A DNA stretch of 13,738 nucleotides. Source: JBFJVD01 sp041624375 (GTDB lineage: Bacteria > Chloroflexota > Anaerolineae > Anaerolineales > E44-bin32). How positions within the stretch are numbered: the first letter of the stretch is position 1; every line of letters starts with the position of its first letter. A program made the position numbers and the translations under genes. Below the pieces are notes generated by a model. The model did no database searches. It was not told the origin of the DNA and saw nothing but the letters and a program-made list of their open reading frames with translations. Below are positions 1 through 6,903 of this stretch, in pieces. The stretch spans positions 1-13,738 of the forward strand of contig JBFJVD010000049.1 of NCBI GenBank assembly GCA_041624375.1, in the 5' to 3' direction.

Positions 1-180
1 CCCGTCGAACAAAGACCGGACCGCCTGCATGGCACGTCGGATCAGCTGCTCGAAGCGCTGAAAGCCTACGAAGACGTCGGCGTCGAGCACCTGGCGCTCC
101 AGTTCATGGTGCCACGCTACCCGGACCGGGTGGAACAGGTCGAGCGCTTTGGGGAGGAAGTACTGGCTGAATTCACCTAG
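1..180 (+). CDS. LLM-class flavin-dependent (probably F420-dependent) oxidoreductase, C-terminal fragment
   Basis: The frame is open from the first base to TAG at 178-180 and gives the last 59 residues of a protein that begins outside the window. The stretch from GTSDQLLEALKAYEDVGVEH to LQFMVPRYPDR, followed by VEQVERFGEEVL, is the typical end of luciferase-like monooxygenase (LLM) TIM-barrel enzymes: a GTPEQ-like turn, a helix, a GV-x-HL-x-LQF strand and a final amphipathic helix. Many of these enzymes use reduced F420, others FMNH2, and the cofactor cannot be told from this fragment. The Ddn-like protein at 11015-11476 makes F420 plausible. The gene converges on the YceI lipoprotein gene. 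Family assignment is fairly sure; the substrate is unknown. Confidence 0.8.
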   Translation, partial: PVEQRPDRLHGTSDQLLEALKAYEDVGVEHLALQFMVPRYPDRVEQVERFGEEVLAEFT

Positions 181-193
181 GCCGGCGTACGTG

Positions 194-326
194 GAGATTG
201 GAGACTCGTTACTGGTTATTGGTTATTCGGATCTCGATGGGGGAGTAAGGTTCCGCCAAATAACCAGTAACGAATAACGAGTAACAGCTACCAGTCTCTA
301 GTCTCTAGTCTTTAGTCTCCAGTCTC
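194..326. repeat. Heptad tandem repeats arranged as an imperfect inverted repeat
   Basis: Two arrays of 7-bp units face each other around a unique centre at 229-257. The left arm (194-228) reads GAGATTG, GAGACTC, GTTACTG, GTTATTG, GTTATTC. The right arm (258-326) reads AAATAAC, CAGTAAC, GAATAAC, GAGTAAC, a 6-bp slip AGCTAC, then CAGTCTC, TAGTCTC, TAGTCTT, TAGTCTC, CAGTCTC. The reverse complement of the left arm (GAATAAC CAATAAC CAGTAAC GAGTCTC CAATCTC) follows the same two sub-families in the same order, so the whole can fold into a long imperfect hairpin. It lies between two convergent genes and has lower GC than its surroundings. It resembles the heptameric STRR repeats known from cyanobacteria. 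It may also act as a bidirectional transcription stop. Confidence 0.85.
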
Positions 327-350
327 TCGTTCCATCTACCCAATCGACCT

Positions 351-1052
351 TCAAGGAGTCGTTGCGACGAATTCGATCTCCAACCGCATTTCCTCTTCCA
401 CGGAAGCGACCTGCGGAGGGAGCCGCGGGATGCTCACGCCGAGGTCCTGGTAGCGGACGGTGGTGGCGGCGGAGCCGGCCAGCTGGCTCTCGGAGAGTGC
501 CGTCACCTCCCCGTCGAAAACCACCTCGGATGTGGTGCCTTTGACCAGCAGGTCACCGATCAGGCGCACGGGATAGGTCTGCCCGATCTCGACCGCTGCA
601 GGAAGGCCTTCGATCGAGGTCAGCGTGTAAACGGCGAACTGATTGTCCGGGTTCCCGGTCTCGAGAATGAAGTCCCGCAGCGCCCGGTTTCGGAAGCTGT
701 TGTCCGTCTGGAGCGTGCTCAGGTCGATCCGGAACGGCCCGACCACAGCCGTCGAAGCGTCGGCGAAATCGACGTCGATCGAGCCTTCCACGGCGCTGGT
801 GGCGCCGATCACGGTGTTCAGCTGACCGCTCAGGATTTCGTCGACGACGAAGCGGGCCTCAGACTGGGACGGATCGATCACAAAGGTCGTCGCACCGGCC
901 GGTGGTTCGGCCGCCGGCGCCGTAGGCTCGCTTGGGGCCTGCGTCGGGGCGGCGGTTGGCGGGGGCGCTGGCGGCTCCGTTGGGGCAGCGGCGCCGCAGG
1001 CCGTGACCAGCAGGGCAGCCAGGACCGGTACCAGGACGGAAAACTTCGGCAT
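351..1052 (-). CDS. YceI-domain lipoprotein
   Basis: The product has 233 residues. A hydrophobic signal (about 4-18) ends in a lipobox VTAC with the lipid-bearing Cys19, followed by a Pro/Ala/Thr-rich tether (about 20-53) as is common in surface lipoproteins. Residues 55-230 form a YceI-like lipocalin-type beta-barrel: FVIDPSQSEARFVVDE at the start, the conserved helix segment LQTDNSFRNRALRDFILET (about 114-132), and the strand LLVKGTTSEVVFDGEV (about 168-183). YceI-family proteins bind long isoprenoid-type or other hydrophobic ligands; the ligand here is unknown. A GAGAGG-type SD (about 1060-1065, read on the minus strand) precedes the ATG. The gene is monocistronic, divergent from the dienelactone hydrolase and convergent with the LLM gene. 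Family sure, role inferred. Confidence 0.88.
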   Translation of the reverse strand: MPKFSVLVPVLAALLVTACGAAAPTEPPAPPPTAAPTQAPSEPTAPAAEPPAGATTFVIDPSQSEARFVVDEILSGQLNTVIGATSAVEGSIDVDFADASTAVVGPFRIDLSTLQTDNSFRNRALRDFILETGNPDNQFAVYTLTSIEGLPAAVEIGQTYPVRLIGDLLVKGTTSEVVFDGEVTALSESQLAGSAATTVRYQDLGVSIPRLPPQVASVEEEMRLEIEFVATTP

Positions 1053-1346
1053 CGTAGAGACCTCTCGCTATCCTCAAAACGGCAAGGAGAGCAGTCTAAC
1101 ACGCCGGCCGAGCAGGTGGACCGCTGCCCGTCAACCCTCATCATTTCTTCATCTTCCGGCATGTATGGAGGCCTCCTCGCATGCTGCTTGCACGTTCTGG
1201 TATGGTCAGGGTGTACCGCAGCTGCGAAGATTTGTCCTGCCTTCGGGCCGACTGGTTTCGCCTGCGAACCGACAGCGTCGTTTTCCGGGGCCTGCACACG
1301 GACGAACACGAAAGAAGCTCAACCGGCAAACAAGAAAGGATGGTTG
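1053..1346. other. Divergent intergenic region
   Basis: This 294-bp stretch lies between the divergent YceI lipoprotein and dienelactone hydrolase genes and should hold both promoters. The hydrolase frame stays open upstream to 1116, but that extension (77 residues) looks non-coding and lacks an SD. The only promoter-like element I noticed is an extended -10-like TGGTATGGT at 1198-1206, without a good -35 box. No RNA gene or repeat was recognised. Confidence 0.4.
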
Positions 1347-2174
1347 ATGGCAGCCAATCGTCGCTCGGCCGTTTGGACGTGGGTCCGGCGCGCGGCAATC
1401 TTCTTGCTGGGCGGTGCCCTCGCACTGCTCGCGCTTGCCGCCGGGATCGTGATCTACGACAGCCTGTTCGGGCCGGAGACCCAGGATTTCGCCAACCTCA
1501 CCTACCGCGATGCGAACGGTGAAACACGCTACGGCTACCTGGCCGAACCGGAGGGGATGGGGCCGTATCCGGCGGTGCTGCTGATCCATGAATGGTGGGG
1601 CCTGAACGAAGGAATCACGGTCCTGGCGGAGGCCTTGGCGGACGAGGGCTATGTGGTCTTCGCGCCCGATGCCTACCGCGGGCAGGTGACCGCCCAGGTC
1701 CCGCGGGCGCTGTGGCTGCGGCTGACCATCCCCGACACGCAGGTGGAAGCCGACCTTGACAGCGCGCTCGCCTATCTGCGGTCGCTCAACGGCGTCGACC
1801 CAGACCGGGTGGCGACCATGGGGTTCTGCTTCGGCGGGGGCCACTCGCTCCAGCTCGGCCTGCGGCAGTCGGAGAATCTGGCGCTGACGGTGCTTTACTA
1901 CGGGGCAGTGGTGACCGAGCCGGACCTGCTGCGCCCCCTGACCGATGGGCAGCCGGTGCTGGGAATCTTCGCCGAGGAGGACAACCTGGTGTTCGCCGGC
2001 GACGTGCTCGAATTTGAGGCGGCGCTGAATAGCCTCAACATTGAAAACGAGATCACGATCTATCCTGGCGTTGGCCATGCGTTCCTGAATGAGGAGAACT
2101 TCGACCAACCCGGGACGGCGATGGATGCCTGGCAGCAGACGCTGGCGTTCCTCGAGCGGAATCTAATGCCGTGA
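1347..2174 (+). CDS. Membrane-anchored dienelactone hydrolase family protein
   Basis: An alpha/beta hydrolase of 275 residues. Start chosen at ATG 1347 because AAGAAAGGA lies 6 bases upstream and the protein then begins with a basic stretch and one membrane helix (about 16-37); an upstream in-frame ATG at 1116 has no SD. The hydrolase domain (about 48-275) shows the family hallmarks: LLIHEWWGLN with Glu82, the nucleophile elbow GFCFGGG with Cys161, acid Asp212 in FAEEDNLV, and His244 in PGVGHAF. The Cys nucleophile with the Glu is typical of dienelactone hydrolases rather than serine esterases. DLH proper opens the lactone ring in chloroaromatic breakdown, but most chromosomal relatives have unknown ester or lactone substrates. 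No aromatic-degradation genes are nearby. The N-terminal anchor puts the enzyme at the membrane, probably facing outward. Confidence 0.9.
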   Translation: MAANRRSAVWTWVRRAAIFLLGGALALLALAAGIVIYDSLFGPETQDFANLTYRDANGETRYGYLAEPEGMGPYPAVLLIHEWWGLNEGITVLAEALADEGYVVFAPDAYRGQVTAQVPRALWLRLTIPDTQVEADLDSALAYLRSLNGVDPDRVATMGFCFGGGHSLQLGLRQSENLALTVLYYGAVVTEPDLLRPLTDGQPVLGIFAEEDNLVFAGDVLEFEAALNSLNIENEITIYPGVGHAFLNEENFDQPGTAMDAWQQTLAFLERNLMP

Positions 2175-2193
2175 GCGGAAGTCTCTCGGGCTA

Positions 2194-2214
2194 CCGGGAG
2201 CTTCCCGGAAGCTC
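2194..2214. terminator. Overlapping palindromes after the hydrolase gene, possible terminator
   Basis: CCGGGAGCTTCCCGG (2194-2208) has a perfect 6-bp stem with a 3-nt loop. It overlaps a second perfect palindrome, GAGCTTCCCGGAAGCTC (2198-2214). They lie 20 bp after the hydrolase stop codon. There is no U-tract, so termination is only a guess; an operator is the alternative. Confidence 0.4.
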
Positions 2215-2247
2215 GGACTGACGGCTCCCAACCTTCTCCATCGCCCG

Positions 2248-2264
2248 TTCACATTTCCTCCACA
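2248..2264 (+). promoter_or_regulatory. Direct repeat TTCACA-N5-TCCACA, candidate OmpR-family operator
   Basis: TTCACATTTCCTCCACA contains two near-identical hexamers (TTCACA at 2248, TCCACA at 2259) with an 11-bp period. This is the geometry bound by head-to-tail dimers of OmpR/PhoB-family regulators. It sits 56 bp before the first gene of a unit that encodes such a regulator (2818-3510), so autoregulation is plausible. Seen: the repeat and its spacing. Inferred: its function. No clear -10 box follows. Confidence 0.35.
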
Positions 2265-2319
2265 ATCGGCTGGCATCCTTGCAGTCAGCATCCAAGCGAT
2301 CGAATAGGAGGATCGAACG

Positions 2320-2724
2320 ATGATGGGACGAGGATGGTTTGCCGGTCTGGTTGCGCTGCTCATGTTGGCAGGCCTGGTGCTCGCCGGGGTGTACGTTTAC
2401 AACCTCGGCGTCGGCGAGGGGCTGGCGCGCGGCGCAGCGGTTGAGGTACCGGAGGGCGGTGCGCTGCCCGCGCCCTACTACGGCCCGTATTTCTACCCGC
2501 GGCCGTTTGGCTTCGGCCTGGTAGGCTGCCTGGTGCCGCTGTTGTTCTTCTTCTTCGCGTTCGCCCTGCTGCGCGGCCTCTTCTGGCGCGGCCGCTGGGG
2601 CTGGGGCGGACCCTACGGAAGGGGAGGTTGGAAGGGTCACAAGGGCATGCCGCCCTTCTTCGAAGAATGGCACCGCCGGGCGCACGAGTCTCCGGAGGAC
2701 GGCGAGCCGACCGCAAACCTCTAA
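2320..2724 (+). CDS. Small two-helix membrane protein, first gene of the two-component unit
   Basis: A 134-residue protein with a strong SD, AGGAGG (2306-2311), 8 bases before ATG 2320; ATG 2323 is an alternative. Helix 1 covers about 8-28. The outer segment (about 29-63) contains YNLGVGEGLARG and an acidic, then Tyr/Pro-rich stretch (PAPYYGPYFYP). Helix 2 is about 65-85. The cytoplasmic tail is Gly/Trp/Arg-rich (LFWRGRWGWGGPYGRGGW, about 87-104) and ends FFEEWHRRAHESPEDGEP. I know no enzymatic family for it. Similar small proteins often precede regulator/kinase pairs in Chloroflexota. Since the kinase has almost no outer loop, this protein could be its sensing or feedback partner, or a target of the regulator; that is inference. 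Confidence 0.8.
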   Translation: MMGRGWFAGLVALLMLAGLVLAGVYVYNLGVGEGLARGAAVEVPEGGALPAPYYGPYFYPRPFGFGLVGCLVPLLFFFFAFALLRGLFWRGRWGWGGPYGRGGWKGHKGMPPFFEEWHRRAHESPEDGEPTANL

Positions 2725-2729
2725 ACGGA

Positions 2730-2765
2730 TCGCCGGGAGGTCCAACTATGAGGACCTCCCGGCGA
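2730..2765 (+). terminator. Perfect 14-bp hairpin between the small membrane protein and regulator genes
   Basis: TCGCCGGGAGGTCC (2730-2743) and GGACCTCCCGGCGA (2752-2765) are exact reverse complements around an 8-nt loop, AACTATGA. The hairpin starts 5 bp after the stop of the first gene and ends 52 bp before the regulator start. No U-run follows. It may be an attenuator, a partial terminator or an mRNA-stabilising stem that raises expression of the small membrane protein relative to the regulator and kinase. Confidence 0.65.
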
Positions 2766-2817
2766 ACTGCTTCCCAGGCAGGTGCAACGAGGGTAGGATG
2801 ACGGCGGGAGGCGTGTG

Positions 2818-3510
2818 ATGACGACGGTCCTGGTCGTCGATGATGAAGTCAAGATCGTCCAGCTTGCCCGCGACTATCTTGAGCATGCTGGGTTTGGCGT
2901 CTTGACTGCCGCCGACGGCGAGAGCGCGCTGGCGCTGGCGCGCACCGAACAGCCAGACCTGATCGTGCTGGATCTCGGCCTGCCCAAGCTCGACGGGCTC
3001 GACGTCACCCGAAGCCTGCGTCGCGATTCGGACGTCCCCATCATCATGCTGACAGCGCGCGATGATGAGAGCGACCGCATCGTCGGGCTGGAACTGGGCG
3101 CCGACGACTACGTGACCAAGCCCTTCAGCCCCAAGGAGCTCGTGGCTCGGGTGCGGGCCGTCCTGCGCCGAGGAAGGCGCACAGCCCTGGGTGACGAAGT
3201 GATCGAGGCCGGAGATCTGCGCCTCGACGTCGCCCGCATGAAGGTCACCGTCGGCGGCCAGCCGGCCGAGCTCACGCCAACCGAATTTCAGCTGCTGGCC
3301 GCGCTCGCCCGCCAGCCGGGCCGCATCTTCACCCGGGCCCAGCTGCTGGACGCCGTCCATGGCGTGGCCTTCGAGTCCTATGAGCGCGCCATCGACGCCC
3401 ACATCAAGAACCTACGGCGCAAGCTCGAGCCCGACCCGCGCCGGCCACGCTACCTGCTCACGGTGTACGGTGTAGGCTACAAGCTGGCTGAGGACGAACC
3501 CGGCGACTGA
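2818..3510 (+). CDS. OmpR/PhoB-family response regulator
   Basis: A 230-residue two-domain regulator. The receiver domain (about 3-115) has acidic pocket D8/D9, phospho-acceptor Asp52 in LIVLDLGLP, Thr79, Tyr98 and Lys101 in DDYVTKPF. The winged-helix DNA-binding domain (about 128-225) includes the family segments ELTPTEFQLLAALARQPGRI, DAHIKNLRRKLEPDP and YLLTVYGVGYKL. Start chosen at ATG 2818, 6 bases after GGGAGG (2806-2811); an in-frame GTG at 2815 is too close to the SD. All conserved phosphorelay residues are present, so it should be functional. The kinase gene starts one base after its stop, so the two are translationally coupled. Targets are unknown; candidates are its own unit (direct repeat at 2248-2264) and the ABC exporter downstream. 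Confidence 0.96.
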   Translation: MTTVLVVDDEVKIVQLARDYLEHAGFGVLTAADGESALALARTEQPDLIVLDLGLPKLDGLDVTRSLRRDSDVPIIMLTARDDESDRIVGLELGADDYVTKPFSPKELVARVRAVLRRGRRTALGDEVIEAGDLRLDVARMKVTVGGQPAELTPTEFQLLAALARQPGRIFTRAQLLDAVHGVAFESYERAIDAHIKNLRRKLEPDPRRPRYLLTVYGVGYKLAEDEPGD

Positions 3511-3511
3511 G

Positions 3512-4684
3512 ATGCCGACACGCTACCGAAAGGGCGCGTCCCCCTTCTGGTTCGGCGGCCGTTTTCCCCGCCGGCCGCCCGACTGGTGGCCGGAAGGGGA
3601 GGCTTGGCCACCGCCCGACTCCTGGCGGCAGCGCGGCTGGCGGATGCGCCGCGGCCTCTTCTGGCGCTTTTTCCTGTTCTTTGGCGCGCTCCTGGCGCTG
3701 ACAGCCGGCGGCTGCGCGCTCACCCTCTGGCTCGGCGCCGCCCTGATCGGCGTGGTCGACCTCCCGCAGGGTTCGCTGGCGTTCGCCGGCGGCGGCGCCG
3801 TTGGCGCCCTGCTCGTCGGGCTGCTCGGCATCTCGCTGACCGTGCGATCGCTGCGCCGGCTTGCCGCACCCGTCGAATCGCTCGTCGAAGCCGCCGGCCG
3901 CCTCGAACAGGGCGACTACAGCGTTCGCGTCCGCGAGCGCGGACCGGGCGAACTCCGGGCCCTCGCGCGCGCCTTCAATGGCATGGCGGAGCGGCTGGAG
4001 CGCGACTCGGCCCAACGGCGCACCCTGCTGGCGGACGTCAGCCATGAGCTGCGCACACCGCTGACGGTCATCCAGGGCCAGCTGGAAGGCCTGCTCGATG
4101 GCGTCTATCCGCGCGACGACGAACGCCTGCGCTCCCTCCTCGACGAGACCGAGATCCTCGCTCGCCTGGTGGACGACCTCCGCCTGCTGGCGCTGGCCGA
4201 ACGCGGCGAACTTCAGCTGCACCGAGAACCGACCGACCTTGCCATCCTTGCCAGTGAGGTGCTCGCTGCCCATCGGGCCCACGCAGAGCAGCAGGCGGTG
4301 ACTCTGGATCACCAGGTGCCCGACGACCTTCCCCTGGTCGACGTCGATCCGATGCGCCTGCGGCAGGTGCTCAGCAACCTGCTTGCCAATGCGCTGCGCT
4401 ACACACCGGCCGGCGGGCGGATTGAGCTCTCGGGCGCGGCTGGGCCGGGCGGGGTGACCCTGGCTGTGACCGACAGCGGGTCCGGCATCGCGCCCGAAGC
4501 GCTGCCCCATGTCTTCGACCGCTTCTACAAATCCGAAGATTCACCCGGCAGCGGGCTGGGCCTGGCGATCGCCAGAAACCTTGTCGAGGCGCACGGGGGC
4601 CAGATCGAAGCCGAGAGCCGCCTCGGCCAGGGAACCACCCTACGGCTCACACTCCCCCAGGAAGCCACCGCTGACGTCGTCTAG
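3512..4684 (+). CDS. HAMP-domain sensor histidine kinase with minimal extracytoplasmic loop
   Basis: A 390-residue kinase, partner of the regulator (1-bp gap). The N-terminal cytoplasmic tail (1-49) is rich in Trp, Pro and Arg (PDWWPEGEAWPPPDSW, about 23-38). Two membrane helices (about 50-80 and 86-110) are joined by only about 6-8 outer residues, followed by HAMP (about 111-165). The HisKA dimerisation domain carries DVSHELRTPLT with phospho-His178. The HATPase domain has the N-box NLLANALRYT (Asn293), G1 DSGSGI (about 321-326), an F-box-like FDRFYK, and G2 GSGLGLAI (about 346-353). All catalytic boxes are intact. A kinase with so short a loop is of the intramembrane-sensing type: it senses the membrane or a partner protein rather than a soluble ligand. 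The small membrane protein at 2320-2724 is an obvious candidate partner. Confidence 0.95.
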   Translation: MPTRYRKGASPFWFGGRFPRRPPDWWPEGEAWPPPDSWRQRGWRMRRGLFWRFFLFFGALLALTAGGCALTLWLGAALIGVVDLPQGSLAFAGGGAVGALLVGLLGISLTVRSLRRLAAPVESLVEAAGRLEQGDYSVRVRERGPGELRALARAFNGMAERLERDSAQRRTLLADVSHELRTPLTVIQGQLEGLLDGVYPRDDERLRSLLDETEILARLVDDLRLLALAERGELQLHREPTDLAILASEVLAAHRAHAEQQAVTLDHQVPDDLPLVDVDPMRLRQVLSNLLANALRYTPAGGRIELSGAAGPGGVTLAVTDSGSGIAPEALPHVFDRFYKSEDSPGSGLGLAIARNLVEAHGGQIEAESRLGQGTTLRLTLPQEATADVV

Positions 4685-4978
4685 CCCGCCATGAATCTCG
4701 AAGACCCGAAACGCCGGGCAGAGCGCGAACCGGCGGCACGGTGAGGCAGAACGGGGCCCGTCCCGCCGGACATGACATTCCGCCCGTCGATCTTGGCCAA
4801 CTTTCACTACGCTGATCTACGCCGGGGCTCTAGCATGTGACTGCGCGCGGCATGCGCTTCAGCTGGCCCAGCTTCGTAGGCTCCCCAAGCACGGCGGTCA
4901 GCTTGAAACGCACGCCGCGCAGCATTTCTGGCGCCGGCTGCGTCGGGGTAGACTTCCAGCGGAAGGTACCACCAAGCA
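4685..4978. other. Intergenic region between kinase and exporter genes
   Basis: This 294-bp gap holds a terminator-like hairpin (4730-4769) and otherwise nothing I can assign. Short frames exist on both strands (for example a minus-strand frame from ATG 4925 giving 31 residues) but they have no SD and no recognisable product. A promoter for the ABC exporter is expected here; I could not identify one with confidence. Confidence 0.4.
4730..4769 (+). terminator. Terminator-like hairpin after the sensor kinase gene
   Basis: CCGGCGGCACGG (4730-4741) pairs with CCGTCCCGCCGG (4758-4769): 11 base pairs with one C-C mismatch, around a 16-nt loop. It begins 45 bp after the kinase stop codon. No U-tract follows, so factor-independent termination is uncertain, but the position suits the end of the signalling operon. 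Confidence 0.5.
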
Positions 4979-5959
4979 ATGGGGCGACCCATGACAGATC
5001 ACGATGAACGGGCTGTGATCACGGCGCGCGGCCTGTCGAAGCGATTTGGTCAGGTGACCGCACTGCGCGACCTTAACCTCGAGGTCCGTGCCGGCGAGAT
5101 CTTCGGCATGCTGGGGCACAACGGCGCCGGAAAGACGACCACCGTACGCCTGTGCAACGGCGTCCTGGCGCCAGACCACGGCGGGCTCGAGGTGCTCGGG
5201 CTCTCGCCGCTGGAGGACGGCCCTGCGCTGCGGCGGCGGACCGGCGTGCTCACCGAAACGCCCTCACTCGAGGAACGGCTCAGCGGAAGAGAGAACCTGA
5301 CGATCTATGCGGAGCTCTTCCAGGTTCCACCGGGCCGGGTCCGGTCGCAGGTCGAGGGCCTGCTCGAGCGCTTCGAATTGGCGGAACGCGGCGATGAACG
5401 CGTCGCTCGCTACAGCAAAGGCATGCGCCAGCGGCTGGCGCTGGCACGGGCACTGATTCATGAACCCGAACTGCTCTTCCTCGACGAACCGACAGCCGGA
5501 TTAGATCCGGTGGCCGCGCGTCAGGTGCACGAATTGATCCTCAGGCTCAGCCGGGAGGAAGGTCGCACGGTGTTCATCTGCACCCACAATCTGATCGAGG
5601 CGCAGCGTCTGTGCCATCGAGTCGCCGTCCTCGAAGAGGGACGCCTTGTCGCCGTGGGCGCGCCGGAGGCGCTGGCTGGAGAATGGGTGCGGGCGGGGAC
5701 CCTTGAGATCGAAGTGGAGGCGGACCAGCGCGAGGCGGCGCTGGCTGTCCTGGCCGCCATGCCGGCGCTGCGCGCCCGAGCGGGTGAGGCGGCGGGGATC
5801 ATCTGGATCGAAAGCGCGTCGCGCGAGGCGGTGCCCGAACTGATCCAGGGCCTGGTAACCGCCGGCGTGCGCCTCTACCGGGTGGTGCCGCGACAGGCAA
5901 CACTCGAGGATGTCTACTTCGCGCTGCACGATCCTGCGCAGACGGAGGCCTCCACATGA
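4979..5959 (+). CDS. ABC transporter ATP-binding protein (ABC-2 type export)
   Basis: A 326-residue ATPase. Motifs in order: Walker A GHNGAGKTT (about 46-54), the region following the Q-loop with PSLEERLSGRENL (about 95-107), signature YSKGMRQRLALARAL (about 145-159), Walker B ELLFLDEPTAGLDP (about 164-177) and H-loop CTHN with His203. A degenerate signature (SKGMRQR) is normal in the DrrA/NatA-type export group. The C-terminal about 90 residues (EIEVEADQREAAL to TLEDVYFALHD) match the extra domain of that group. Two starts are possible: ATG 4979, 12 bases after GGAAGG, or ATG 4991 (MTDHDERAV), just after GGGG; the second would remove four residues. The permease start overlaps the stop (ATGA), so the pair forms one operon. 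Export substrate unknown: drugs, lipids or polysaccharides are options. Confidence 0.94.
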   Translation: MGRPMTDHDERAVITARGLSKRFGQVTALRDLNLEVRAGEIFGMLGHNGAGKTTTVRLCNGVLAPDHGGLEVLGLSPLEDGPALRRRTGVLTETPSLEERLSGRENLTIYAELFQVPPGRVRSQVEGLLERFELAERGDERVARYSKGMRQRLALARALIHEPELLFLDEPTAGLDPVAARQVHELILRLSREEGRTVFICTHNLIEAQRLCHRVAVLEEGRLVAVGAPEALAGEWVRAGTLEIEVEADQREAALAVLAAMPALRARAGEAAGIIWIESASREAVPELIQGLVTAGVRLYRVVPRQATLEDVYFALHDPAQTEAST

Positions 5960-6774
5960 ACGCCAGGGCGCTGCGGGCCATCGTCCGCAAGGACCTGAGG
6001 GTGGTCCTGCAGAATAAGGGCGTCACGCTGCCCATGATCATTGTGCCGCTGATCATCCTGGTCGTTCTGCCGGCGATCGTCGCCTTCCTCCCGGCGCTGG
6101 CAGGCAGCTCGGCCATGCCCACCGATGACCTTGAACTGCTGTATCGTCAGGTGCCGCCGTCTGTGCGCGCCTCGCTCGAGGGCTACAGCGACATGCAGCG
6201 CATGGTCGTGATCCTGTTGCTCTATTTCTTCGCGCCACTGTACCTGATCCTCCCGCTCATGGTCTCCAGCGTGATCGCAGCCGACAGCTTCGCCGGCGAA
6301 AAGGAGCGCGGCACGCTCGAGGCGTTGCTGCACACACCGACGACAGACGCGGAGCTCTACCTCGGCAAAGCGCTTGCCGCCTGGCTGCCCGCGCTTGCGG
6401 TCTCCTGGATCGACTTCGTCGCCTATGGGCTGGTCGCCAATCTGGCCGCATGGCCGCTGCTCGGCCGGCTCTTCTTCCCGAATCTCACCTGGGTGCTGCT
6501 GGCGGCGTGGGTGGCGCCGGCGGCCGCCGGCCTCGGCCTGGGGACGATGGTGCTGGTTTCTTCGCGCGCGCAGGGCTTCCAGGATGCCTACCAGATCGGC
6601 GGTGTGATTGTGCTCCCGGTGGTGCTGCTTGTGCTCGCACAAGCTGCCGGTGTGCTGTTCTTCAGCCTGGCGCTGACCCTGGCGCTCGGGTTGATTTTCT
6701 GGGCAGTCGACATCGTCCTGCTGTGGGTCGGCGCCCGGCTGTTTCGGCGCAGCGAAGTGCTGGCCCGCCGCTGA
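5956..6774 (+). CDS. ABC-2 type transporter permease
   Basis: A 272-residue membrane protein with about six helices (approx. 23-46, 82-108, 140-163, 177-200, 213-233, 236-260). An outer loop (about 47-80) lies between helices 1 and 2. After helix 2 comes the hallmark ADSFAGEKERGTLEALL (about 109-125), followed by TPTTDAELYLGK; this cytoplasmic coupling segment is shared by ABC-2 permeases that partner NatA/DrrA-like ATPases. The N-terminal AIVRKDLRVVLQNKGV is the usual amphipathic start. The ATG lies inside the stop of the ATPase gene, so translation is coupled. One ATPase plus one permease suggests a homodimeric exporter of each subunit. Substrate cannot be told from sequence. Confidence 0.93.
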   Translation: MNARALRAIVRKDLRVVLQNKGVTLPMIIVPLIILVVLPAIVAFLPALAGSSAMPTDDLELLYRQVPPSVRASLEGYSDMQRMVVILLLYFFAPLYLILPLMVSSVIAADSFAGEKERGTLEALLHTPTTDAELYLGKALAAWLPALAVSWIDFVAYGLVANLAAWPLLGRLFFPNLTWVLLAAWVAPAAAGLGLGTMVLVSSRAQGFQDAYQIGGVIVLPVVLLVLAQAAGVLFFSLALTLALGLIFWAVDIVLLWVGARLFRRSEVLARR

Positions 6775-6776
6775 GC

Positions 6777-6806
6777 ACGCTTCCGGCGCAGGCCGGAGAG
6801 GAGCGT
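6777..6806 (+). terminator. Hairpin directly after the ABC permease gene
   Basis: TCCGGC (6782-6787) and GCCGGA (6792-6797) form a stem over a 4-nt loop. It is extended by ACGCT (6777-6781) pairing with AGCGT (6802-6806) across a 4-nt bulge, GAGG. It starts 2 bp after the permease stop. There is no U-tract, so this is a possible but unproven terminator for the exporter operon. Confidence 0.5.
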
Positions 6807-6903
6807 AAGATCGAGCACGGTGAAGGCGTCCAGACACAGGTAGCATGATCCAGATGGAGTGCGGGGCAGCGCAGGAGCGCAGCCCATACAGATTGTGGGT
6901 GAC

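Noticed and set aside
1116..1346. 77-residue N-terminal extension of the dienelactone hydrolase
   Set aside because: No SD at 1116, and ATG 1347 has a good SD and begins a normal membrane anchor.
3458..4510. Long antisense open frames opposite the kinase, and likewise opposite the hydrolase (1206-2108), permease (5914-6846) and redoxin region (8077-9288)
   Set aside because: Long antisense frames are expected opposite GC-rich genes; they are Arg/Gln/His-rich, lack SDs and show no domains, while the sense frames are clear.
4832..4925. Minus-strand frame giving a 31-residue peptide (MLRGVRFKLTAVLGEPTK...) in the kinase-exporter gap
   Set aside because: No SD, no recognisable family, and the composition is compatible with chance in GC-rich DNA.
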